This document shows positions 1 through 4,137 of a stretch of DNA of 5,046 nt, in pieces (position 1 is the first letter of the stretch; each line of letters begins with the position of its first letter). The notes below the pieces were generated by a model that was given only the letters and a program-made list of their open reading frames with translations, ran no database searches and was not told the origin of the DNA. This DNA is from Nocardioidaceae bacterium. Its GTDB lineage: Bacteria; Actinomycetota; Actinomycetes; Propionibacteriales; Nocardioidaceae. Position numbers and translations under genes: made by a program. The stretch is from the NCBI GenBank assembly GCA_025966335.1, contig JAICRS010000222.1, forward strand, positions 1 through 5,046, read 5' to 3'.

Positions 1-1
1 C

Positions 2-544
2 GCCGAGGGGCGCACGCTCGGGCTGTTCAGCTCACGGCGCGCCGCGGAGACGGCGGCGGCCGAGGTACGCACCCGGTTGCCGCACCTGACCACGCTCGCA
101 CAGGGCGACGCGCAGCTGCCCGAGCTGGCGCGGCAGTTCGTCGCGGACCCCCACACGTGCCTGTTCGGGACGCTGAGCCTGTGGCAGGGCCTCGACGTGC
201 CCGGCGAGACGTGCCAGCTGGTGATCATCGACCGGATCCCGTTCCCCCGGCCCGACGACCCGCTGATGTCGGCGCGGCAGCGCGCGGCCGACCAGGCGGG
301 CGGCAACGGCTTCATGCAGGTGGCCGCCACCCACGCCGCCCTGCTACTCGCGCAGGGGACCGGTCGGCTGATCCGGAACGCGACCGACCGCGGCGTGGTC
401 GCCGTCCTCGATCCGCGGCTGGTCACCGCGCGTTACGGCGGCTTCCTGAAGGCCAGCCTCCCGCCCATGTGGGCCACGACCGATCCCGACGTGGTGCGCA
501 AGGCCCTGAACCGCCTGGCCGAGACGGGCGCCGGTCGCGCCTGA
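2..544 (+). CDS. dinG: DinG-family ATP-dependent DNA helicase, C-terminal part (5' end outside window)
   Basis: This is the last 180 residues of an XPD/DinG-like superfamily 2 helicase; the open frame continues past the left edge. DinG enzymes unwind DNA and DNA-RNA structures during repair and replication restart. Seen here, numbering from the first whole codon: GLFSS (7-11), resembling the motif IV region; WQGLDVPGE (61-69), the motif V signature; and QGTGRLIR (118-125), motif VI, with the QxxGRxxR residues that contact ATP. The iron-sulphur cysteine region and Walker A would lie upstream and cannot be checked. The protein ends in TGA at 542-544, about 55 residues after motif VI, as expected for the family. 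The 3' 201 bp is also open on the opposite strand as the tail of the phosphatase gene. Its CTA leucine codon at 344-346 is what supplies the antisense stop. Some actinobacterial homologues are named simply ATP-dependent DNA helicase. Confidence 0.9.
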   Translation, partial: AEGRTLGLFSSRRAAETAAAEVRTRLPHLTTLAQGDAQLPELARQFVADPHTCLFGTLSLWQGLDVPGETCQLVIIDRIPFPRPDDPLMSARQRAADQAGGNGFMQVAATHAALLLAQGTGRLIRNATDRGVVAVLDPRLVTARYGGFLKASLPPMWATTDPDVVRKALNRLAETGAGRA

Positions 545-1285
545 GGTCAGCTCGAAGCCGAGCCAGATCACCAGCCACCCGATCAGCACGTCGGCGACCC
601 AGTGGTTGCCGGTGCCGACCACGACCAGCCCGGTGATGAAGGCGTGTGCCCAGCCGGCGATCCGCATCCAGCGGTGCGGAGCGTGGCGTTGCAGCACCAT
701 CGCCACCCACAGGGCCCAGCCGGCGTGCAGGGACGGGAACGCGGCGAGCTGGTTGGTCAGGCCGCCCAGGCCCTTGGGCGCCGAGGCGTCGCCGCCCCAC
801 CACCCGTCACCGGACGTCAGCGCCAGCACGTCGGCGTACCCGCCGAAGAGCCGCGGCGGAGCGGTCGGCAGCAGGAGATAGGCGACCAGCGCGATGATCG
901 TGCCGACGAGCAGCGCGCGGCGGGCCGGCACGTACACGTCGGCCCCGCGGCGGTAGAGCCAGACGAGGACGACGGCCGTCACCACGTAGTGCGCGGTGGC
1001 GTACCAGAAGCTGCCGAAGAGGCTGAGCCCGCGGGAGACCGCGAAGACCTGGTTGAGCGCGCCCTCCCACGAGAGGTGCAGCGCGCTCTCGATGTCGAGG
1101 AGCTCGGCAGCGCGGCGCTGGGCCGGGCGCAAGGAGTCGCTCGCGAAGAGGCGGGACCCGGAGTAGGCGACATACAGGGCGAGAATGATGAACATCTCGA
1201 CGAGGGCCGCGCGCCAGCCCCGGGTGGTCGCCTTCTTCTCGGCTACCTCCCGGACCTTGCTCTCCGTGCTCCCCGTGCTCCCCAT
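344..1285 (-). CDS. PAP2-superfamily (PAP2_3 / inositol-phosphorylceramide-synthase-like) integral membrane phosphatase or phosphotransferase
   Basis: This 313-residue membrane protein has the PAP2 active-site motifs. LPTAPPR (139-145) follows a membrane segment, FPSLHAGWA (183-191) carries the motif 2 Ser and His, and GNHWVADVLIGW (226-237) carries the motif 3 His and Asp. The LPTAPPR form is typical of the PAP2_3 group (Aur1-like), whose members act on lipid phosphates or move phospho-headgroups at the outer membrane face; the substrate here is unknown. Likely membrane helices are about 31-42, 95-111, 122-140, 186-199, 206-224 and 229-246. The fold is finished by residue ~247. Residues 248-313 have no membrane character and are read antisense to the helicase gene; Ser248 lies exactly opposite that gene's stop. 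The ATG at 1285 has no clear Shine-Dalgarno. An internal start near Met31 would cut into the first helix, so the long start is preferred. It lies 247 bp downstream of lexA and is probably transcribed separately. Confidence 0.85.
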   Translation of the reverse strand: MGSTGSTESKVREVAEKKATTRGWRAALVEMFIILALYVAYSGSRLFASDSLRPAQRRAAELLDIESALHLSWEGALNQVFAVSRGLSLFGSFWYATAHYVVTAVVLVWLYRRGADVYVPARRALLVGTIIALVAYLLLPTAPPRLFGGYADVLALTSGDGWWGGDASAPKGLGGLTNQLAAFPSLHAGWALWVAMVLQRHAPHRWMRIAGWAHAFITGLVVVGTGNHWVADVLIGWLVIWLGFELTSGATGARLGQAVQGLAHHVGIGRGPHGREAGLQEAAVTRGDQPRIEDGDHAAVGRVPDQPTGPLRE

Positions 1286-1335
1286 GGTTAGAGCCTGCCC
1301 CGTTCGCTCAACTTCTGCACATCAGTTGTTACCCC

Positions 1336-1355
1336 GGCCTCCCCCTGAGGAGGCC
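1336..1355. terminator. Weak hairpin in the lexA-PAP2 gap, possible terminator
   Basis: GGCCTCC (1336-1342) and GGAGGCC (1349-1355) form a perfect 7-bp stem with a 6-base loop. It lies about 180 bp past the lexA stop and 50 bp before the PAP2 start, with no T-run on either strand. It could end lexA transcription in the U-tract-poor style of high-GC actinobacteria, or be incidental. I see no convincing gene in the rest of the 1286-1532 gap. Confidence 0.25.
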
Positions 1356-1532
1356 CCGGCACGGTCGTGGATACCGGCCGTTCCTCCCAGGATGTCAGCC
1401 GGCGCCGACACCCTCATGGTTGTCAGACCGCCTTTGGGGTCAACGTTCATCGGTGCGGTCCGCATTCCGCAAGCGGGCACGGCGTTCTCCACCGAATCCG
1501 CACAACTGACGCGCAGGGTCAGGCGGACGCGG

Positions 1533-2297
1533 CTACACCTTGCGCAGGACGGCCGTGACGATGCCGAGAATGCTGGCGTTGGTGCCGTCGATCGGGTCGT
1601 ACGCCGCGTTGTGCGGCAACAGCCAGAGCTGGCCGTTCTTCCGCCGGAACGTCTTGACCGTGGCCTCGCCGTCGATCAGGGCGGCCACGATGTCGCCGTT
1701 CTCGGCGGTCTGCTCCTGGCGGATGACGACGTAGTCGCCGTCGCAGATCGCGGCGTCGACCATCGAGTCGCCCGAGACCCGCAGCAGGAAGAGGGTGCCC
1801 TCGCCGACGAGCTGCTTGGGCAGCGGGAAGACGTCCTCGACCCGCTCCTCGGCCAGGATCGGGCCGCCGGCCGCGATCCGGCCGAGCACGGGGACGTAGG
1901 TCGCCGGCGTCACGGTGTCGCCGATGTCGGTCTCGTCGTACTGGGTCTCCTCGGCAGCGCCGAGCGAGCGCCGCGCCGCCATCACCTCGGGCAGGAACAC
2001 CTCGAGGGCGCGCGGCCGGTTGGGGTCTCGCTTGAGGAAGCCCTTCTCCTCCAGCACCCGGAGCTGGTGGGCCACGCTCGAGGAGCTCGTGAGCCCCACG
2101 GCCTCGCCGATCTCGCGCATGCTCGGCGGGTAGCCGCGCTTCTCGATGGCTTCCTTGATGTGGGCCAGCACGCGCTGCTGCCGGGGCGTGAGGCCGGTCG
2201 CGTCGGGCGGGCCGTCGGGCAGCTCGCTGACCTTGGAGTGAGCCTTGCCGCGGGAGCGTGAACCTGCCCGGCCGGCCGGTGAGTCCTCGGTTGCCAT
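1533..2297 (-). CDS. lexA: LexA, SOS-response transcriptional repressor and self-cleaving serine protease
   Basis: LexA represses DNA-damage genes by binding GAAC-N4-GTTC operators and cleaves itself when bound to RecA filaments. From the chosen ATG it has 254 residues. Residues 1-35 are a basic, low-complexity leader common in actinobacterial LexA. The winged helix-turn-helix spans about 36-100 (LTPRQQRVL; GYPPSMREIGEAVGLTSSSS as recognition region). The cleavage site is Ala143-Gly144 in GRIAAGGPI. The S24-family catalytic pair is Ser178 in VSGDSM and Lys215 in ATVKTF. All key residues are intact. The open frame extends upstream to an ATG at 2399, but that would translate the operator region. 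The ATG at 2297 sits six bases after a TACCGT -10 element, consistent with a leaderless mRNA, and gives the usual actinobacterial length. The gene is divergent from the LysM gene, as in mycobacteria and Bacillus, and autoregulation is expected. Confidence 0.96.
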   Translation of the reverse strand: MATEDSPAGRAGSRSRGKAHSKVSELPDGPPDATGLTPRQQRVLAHIKEAIEKRGYPPSMREIGEAVGLTSSSSVAHQLRVLEEKGFLKRDPNRPRALEVFLPEVMAARRSLGAAEETQYDETDIGDTVTPATYVPVLGRIAAGGPILAEERVEDVFPLPKQLVGEGTLFLLRVSGDSMVDAAICDGDYVVIRQEQTAENGDIVAALIDGEATVKTFRRKNGQLWLLPHNAAYDPIDGTNASILGIVTAVLRKV

Positions 2298-2303
2298 GGC
2301 GTC

Positions 2304-2333
2304 ACGGTAGTGGTCCGAGGGGCCGATGTTCAA
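2304..2333 (-). promoter_or_regulatory. Predicted lexA promoter, probably leaderless
   Basis: On the minus strand, TTGAAC (2333-2328) and TACCGT (2309-2304) are separated by 18 bp and match -35 and TAnnnT -10 elements. Six bases separate the -10 from the lexA ATG at 2297, so transcription would begin at or next to the start codon. No Shine-Dalgarno is visible. The LexA-like box at 2332-2343 touches the -35, a placement that would give autorepression. Confidence 0.55.
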
Positions 2334-2343
2334 ACACGTGTTC
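2332..2343. promoter_or_regulatory. LexA-box-like operator 1 (one mismatch)
   Basis: The core AAAC-ACGT-GTTC differs from GAAC-N4-GTTC only at the first base. It lies in an 18-bp near-palindrome, TTCAAACACGTGTTCGAA (2329-2346), and its centre fits the mycobacterial RNRY preference. It overlaps the predicted lexA -35, making it the best candidate for the autoregulatory operator. Confidence 0.75.
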
Positions 2344-2357
2344 GAACGGCGTGTCTC

Positions 2358-2369
2358 GAACAGCTGTGC
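2358..2369. promoter_or_regulatory. LexA-box-like operator 2 (one mismatch)
   Basis: GAAC-AGCT-GTGC has a single mismatch, at the third base of the right half (2368), and is flanked by C and G as in the actinobacterial consensus. It lies 26 bp from operator 1, upstream of the lexA promoter and upstream of the predicted LysM-gene -35. Confidence 0.5.
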
Positions 2370-2379
2370 GAATGGGGGC

Positions 2380-2409
2380 TTGCGATCGTTCGAACACATG
2401 CTCTACTCT
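2380..2409 (+). promoter_or_regulatory. Predicted promoter of the LysM gene
   Basis: TTGCGA (2380-2385) and TACTCT (2404-2409), 18 bp apart, fit -35 and TAnnnT -10 elements. Start would be near 2416, leaving a leader of about 100 bases. LexA-like boxes lie in the spacer and over the start site, which predicts DNA-damage induction. Confidence 0.5.
2392..2403. promoter_or_regulatory. LexA-box-like operator 3 (one mismatch)
   Basis: GAAC-ACAT-GCTC has a single mismatch at 2401. It fills the end of the spacer of the predicted LysM-gene promoter and abuts its -10 at 2404, so a bound repressor would block RNA polymerase. Confidence 0.6.
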
Positions 2410-2410
2410 C

Positions 2411-2422
2411 GATCACATGTTC
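2411..2422. promoter_or_regulatory. LexA-box-like operator 4 (one mismatch)
   Basis: GATC-ACAT-GTTC has a single mismatch at 2413, with the flanking C and GA of the extended consensus. It covers the predicted LysM-gene transcription start (about 2416) and begins 19 bp after the start of operator 3. Confidence 0.6.
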
Positions 2423-2426
2423 GATC

Positions 2427-2438
2427 GAACGTCTGATC
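2427..2438. promoter_or_regulatory. LexA-box-like operator 5 (one mismatch, weakest)
   Basis: GAAC-GTCT-GATC has a single mismatch at 2436. Its centre does not fit RNRY, so it is the least certain. It lies just downstream of the predicted LysM-gene start site. Confidence 0.4.
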
Positions 2439-2504
2439 GAGCGGGGGCCGGAACCGATGTCGGTGGTCACCGTTAGACAGGGATCGAACGCCCCATTCTT
2501 CCCC

Positions 2505-2510
2505 AGGAGG
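2505..2510 (+). promoter_or_regulatory. Ribosome binding site of the LysM gene
   Basis: AGGAGG lies five bases before the ATG at 2516. This strong Shine-Dalgarno fixes the start codon and contrasts with the lexA start, which has none. Confidence 0.8.
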
Positions 2511-2515
2511 TCCCG

Positions 2516-2899
2516 ATGAGCACGATGACGATCCACGAGGTCCGCCTCAGCCCGGCGCGGGTGGCCCGACCGGCCGTGCGTCGCGCCGAGCGCCCCTCGA
2601 CCGTCCGGCTGACCCGCCGCGGTCGCGTCACCGTCCTCCTGCTCGGCCTGGCGCTCGCGCTGGCCGGCGGCATCTTCCTCGGGGCCGGCTCGGCCGCCAC
2701 CGAGCGCCCGGGCGCTCCCGACCCCACGCGCGGCGTCCAGGTCGGCACCGGCGACACCCTCTGGGGCATCGCTGCCGACGCGGCCGCCGCCACCGGCGAG
2801 GGCGACGTCCGCGCCATGGTCGACCGCATCGAGCGCCTCAACGCCCTCGAGTCCGGGATGGTCCTGGCCGGCCAGCGGCTCCGGGTCCCCACCGACTGA
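2516..2899 (+). CDS. Small single-pass LysM-domain protein, likely SOS-induced cell division inhibitor / cell-wall factor (ChiZ/Rv2719c-like position)
   Basis: This 127-residue protein has an Arg-rich cytoplasmic N-terminus (1-37), one membrane helix (about 38-58, rich in Leu, Ala and Gly), a short linker, and a C-terminal LysM domain (about 74-126: GTGDTLWGIA at the start, ERLNAL in the middle, VLAGQRLRVP at the end). LysM binds peptidoglycan, so the domain should face the wall from a membrane anchor. Position is the main clue. It is divergent from lexA and shares the operator array, as do Mycobacterium Rv2719c (ChiZ), Corynebacterium DivS and Bacillus YneA, which halt division during DNA damage. 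Several of these are small proteins with a membrane anchor. Assigning that role here is inference from synteny and architecture. No hydrolase catalytic domain is visible, so a non-enzymatic inhibitor is more likely than a wall hydrolase. The start is fixed by AGGAGG five bases upstream. Confidence 0.88.
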   Translation: MSTMTIHEVRLSPARVARPAVRRAERPSTVRLTRRGRVTVLLLGLALALAGGIFLGAGSAATERPGAPDPTRGVQVGTGDTLWGIAADAAAATGEGDVRAMVDRIERLNALESGMVLAGQRLRVPTD

Positions 2900-2954
2900 G
2901 CGACACCACAGACTTCGCTGGCCGACTCGACCCCGGCTGGCGGACCGGGGAAGA

Positions 2955-2986
2955 CGAAGGGCGGGACCATCCGGTCCCGCCCTTCG
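2955..2986. terminator. Strong hairpin between convergent genes, likely bidirectional terminator
   Basis: A perfect 14-bp stem (2955-2968 with 2973-2986) closes on the tetraloop ATCC. An outer GAAGA/TCTTC pairing (2950-2954 with 2990-2994) extends it past a small bulge. It lies 55 bp after the LysM stop and 74 bp after the stop of the opposing DUF3052-like gene. There is no U-run, as is usual in high-GC actinobacteria. A smaller hairpin, CCCCGG/CCGGGG (2931-2936 with 2945-2950), adjoins it. Confidence 0.75.
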
Positions 2987-2997
2987 CGGTCTTCGAT

Positions 2998-3037
2998 GGT
3001 TGAGGTGCGAGGAGCGCCAGCGACGAGCCTCGAAACC
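2998..3037. repeat. 40-bp imperfect palindrome, probable dispersed intergenic repeat
   Basis: The element begins GGTTGAGGTGCGAG and ends GAGCCTCGAAACC, with GGTT/AACC and GAGG/CCTC arms and a GCG-rich middle. It occurs once here. I recall closely similar intergenic palindromes recurring in Nocardioides and related genomes, but that is memory rather than a search. It sits just past the hairpin between two convergent genes, a usual place for such repeats. Confidence 0.45.
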
Positions 3038-3059
3038 CAGTGAAGAATGAGGCAACCGT

Positions 3060-3479
3060 TCACCGGTCCCGCAACCTCCGCACGAACTTCAACCCCGACC
3101 AGGTGCCGTCGATGGCGGCCACCTTGACGTCCACGAACCCGAGCTCGAGGCCCAGGTCACGCACCTTGTTCTCGTCGAGGTCGGTCGGCATCTTGCTGGC
3201 CCTCTTCGGCCAGCACACCCACACCATCCCGGCAGTGGAGGTGCGCTCGAAGAGCACGGGCAGCCTCTTCTCCAGGCCGGCGAACGAGGTGTGCCAGGTC
3301 AGGGTGACGTCCAGCTGACTGCCCGGGCGCGGCAGGCGGCGGACGACGCTCCCGGCCGGCAGGTCGCCGAGGTCCAGGTCGGCGGGCTGACCGTCGAGGA
3401 GCAGCACGTGGTCGGGCTTGATGCCGAGCTTCTGGGGGAGCGGGGTGCCGGAGTACCCAGAGCTGGGGTCGGCGTTCAT
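3060..3479 (-). CDS. DUF3052-like conserved protein of unknown function
   Basis: This is a 139-residue soluble protein with no signal peptide or membrane helix. Conserved-looking blocks are GYSGTPLPQKLGIKP (8-22), MVWVCWPKRASKMPTDL (85-101 or so) and FVDVKVAAIDGTWSGLKFV (115-133). I recognise these as the YSGTPL...WPK...D-TWSGLK pattern of a widespread bacterial family usually labelled DUF3052; the family is recalled with fair but not full certainty. No catalytic motif is evident and I assign no function. Its ATG overlaps the stop of the upstream membrane-protein gene (ATGA, 3479-3476), so the two are probably translationally coupled. It faces the LysM gene tail to tail across a strong hairpin. 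Confidence 0.8.
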   Translation of the reverse strand: MNADPSSGYSGTPLPQKLGIKPDHVLLLDGQPADLDLGDLPAGSVVRRLPRPGSQLDVTLTWHTSFAGLEKRLPVLFERTSTAGMVWVCWPKRASKMPTDLDENKVRDLGLELGFVDVKVAAIDGTWSGLKFVRRLRDR

Positions 3480-3844
3480 CGCGCCGCCCGCTTGCCGCCG
3501 ATCGGCCGCGGGGCTGGTGGTCCGGCATCCTCGGCCTGGGTGACGCCGACCAGCCGCATCAGGCGGGCGACGAGCAGCAGGCCGACGAACAGGCAGACCA
3601 CCGCGCCCAGGGAGGCCATCGCCAGGAACCACCACGCCCGGGTCTCCCCACCGCGCGCGGTCGCGCCGAAGTCGATGGCGGCGTACACGAGGTACCCCCA
3701 CGCCACCACGCAGAGCGTCACCCCCAGGGCGAGCGGGAGGAGCTTGGCCCACGGGCGACCCGAGGACTCGCCACGCGCGCTTGCGGGCGCCCGGGGAGCG
3801 GGCTCGGCACGGCGCTTGCCGGCGTGCTTGCCCGATGACTCCAC
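3476..3844 (-). CDS. Small two-helix membrane protein, unknown function
   Basis: From the GTG at 3844 the product is 122 residues. It has a Lys/Arg/Pro/Ala-rich N-terminus (about 1-34), a first membrane helix (about 35-57, LLPLALGVTLCVVAWGYLVY), a short loop containing RGGETR, a second helix (about 71-95, with SLGAVVCLFVGLLLV), and a charged Pro-rich tail ending in GGKRAAR. The positive-inside pattern puts both ends in the cytoplasm. I do not recognise the family. The frame is open upstream to a TTG at 3931, but residues before the GTG look like translated non-coding DNA. A CAGAAT sequence six bases before the GTG could be a -10 for a leaderless transcript; no clear Shine-Dalgarno exists for either start, so the start is uncertain. 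The stop overlaps the next gene's ATG by 4 bases, marking a two-gene operon. Confidence 0.7.
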   Translation of the reverse strand: MESSGKHAGKRRAEPAPRAPASARGESSGRPWAKLLPLALGVTLCVVAWGYLVYAAIDFGATARGGETRAWWFLAMASLGAVVCLFVGLLLVARLMRLVGVTQAEDAGPPAPRPIGGKRAAR

Positions 3845-3942
3845 GGGGCCATTCTGGCCCCCGCGGCGGAGCCGGTCTGTACCACCCGTCGCGCCGCCCT
3901 GAGCGTGTCGCGCCCCTCTGACCTGCGGCAATCGAGACTCGC

Positions 3943-3982
3943 CTATCTAGGGGCTTGCCAGGGGACCAGCCCCTACATATAG
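3943..3982. repeat. Long inverted repeat around the nrdRJ -35/-10
   Basis: TAGGGGCT (3948-3955) and AGCCCCTA (3968-3975) are perfect 8-base arms around a 12-base centre. The symmetry continues outward: CTAT-CTAGGGGCT on the left matches the reverse complement of AGCCCCTACATATAG on the right except for a 2-base indel and one substitution. The left outer arm is a degenerate NrdR-like box (8 of 16 at 3940-3955), whose start is 30 bp from that of the better box, close to the three-helical-turn spacing of paired NrdR boxes. Confidence 0.55.
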
Positions 3983-3983
3983 T
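3955..3983 (+). promoter_or_regulatory. Near-consensus sigma-70-type promoter for nrdRJ
   Basis: TTGCCA (3955-3960), a 17-bp spacer and TATAGT (3978-3983) make the best promoter in the window. The predicted start is near 3990, giving a leader of about 148 bases before nrdR. The NrdR-like box at 3970-3985 covers the -10, and a dyad flanks the -35. Confidence 0.75.
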
Positions 3984-3985
3984 GA
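3970..3985. promoter_or_regulatory. NrdR-box-like operator on the nrdRJ -10
   Basis: The sequence CCCCTACATATAGTGA agrees with 12 of 16 positions of the recalled NrdR consensus ACACWATATATWGTGT, including the C-W-A and A-T-A-T-W-G-T-G core. It overlaps the -10 of the promoter just upstream of nrdR itself, where autoregulation is known in Streptomyces. Confidence 0.6.
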
Positions 3986-3993
3986 AGTTACAC

Positions 3994-4013
3994 CGATGTA
4001 GTTATCCACATCG
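3994..4013. repeat. Inverted repeat at the nrdRJ transcription start, containing a DnaA box
   Basis: CGATGT (3994-3999) and ACATCG (4008-4013) are perfect 6-base arms around 8 bases; an inner G-C pair (4001 with 4006) is also possible, leaving a TTAT loop. It spans about +5 to +24 of the predicted transcript. It could be an operator or an RNA hairpin near the 5' end, and its right half overlaps a perfect DnaA box. Confidence 0.45.
4002..4010 (+). promoter_or_regulatory. DnaA box 1 (TTATCCACA)
   Basis: This is a perfect match to the 9-base DnaA consensus TTATNCACA. It lies about 12 bases past the predicted nrdRJ start, within the 3994-4013 inverted repeat. A weaker relative, GTTTCCACA (two mismatches), follows at 4013-4021. 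Confidence 0.65.
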
Positions 4014-4075
4014 TTTCCACAGGCAAGGCTCCGAGACTCACAGTCCAGCCCGGATTACTGACCGTTCCACGGACG

Positions 4076-4084
4076 TTATCCACA
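4076..4084 (+). promoter_or_regulatory. DnaA box 2 (TTATCCACA)
   Basis: This is a second perfect copy in the same orientation, 74 bp after the first (close to seven helical turns) and 54 bp before the nrdR start codon. DnaA control of a ribonucleotide reductase operon is established for E. coli nrdAB. Confidence 0.65.
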
Positions 4085-4137
4085 GGGGAGGGTGAGTTCT
4101 CCTCGGCGCGCCCTGACCAGCGAGAAGGAGGCCTGGA

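Noticed and set aside
602..1291. A long plus-strand ORF (229 codons) opposite the PAP2 gene
   Set aside because: It is a shadow of the PAP2 gene: its composition is dominated by Arg, Ala, Gly and Pro with no motif, while the minus strand carries clear PAP2 active-site motifs.
1322..1417. A 31-codon minus-strand ORF (ATG at 1417, TGA at 1322-1324) between lexA and the PAP2 gene
   Set aside because: It has no Shine-Dalgarno and no clear promoter, and its Gly/Ala/Ser-rich composition is what random GC-rich sequence gives. It also spans the weak hairpin.
1185..2261. A 358-codon plus-strand ORF opposite lexA
   Set aside because: It is in antisense register with lexA and open because lexA avoids rare codons. 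It has no recognisable domain, whereas lexA has all its catalytic residues.
2298..2399. A 34-codon N-terminal extension of LexA from the ATG at 2399
   Set aside because: It would translate through the operator array and the lexA promoter. The internal ATG gives the usual family length and fits a leaderless start.
3845..3931. A longer form of the small membrane protein from a TTG at 3931
   Set aside because: The extra 29 residues are low-complexity Gly/Arg sequence and no ribosome binding site supports the TTG. The choice of the GTG at 3844 is itself not certain.
3994..4084. A replication origin, suggested by the DnaA boxes
   Set aside because: There are only two perfect boxes, no dnaA or dnaN gene nearby, and no AT-rich unwinding stretch. 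Transcriptional control of nrdRJ is the simpler reading.
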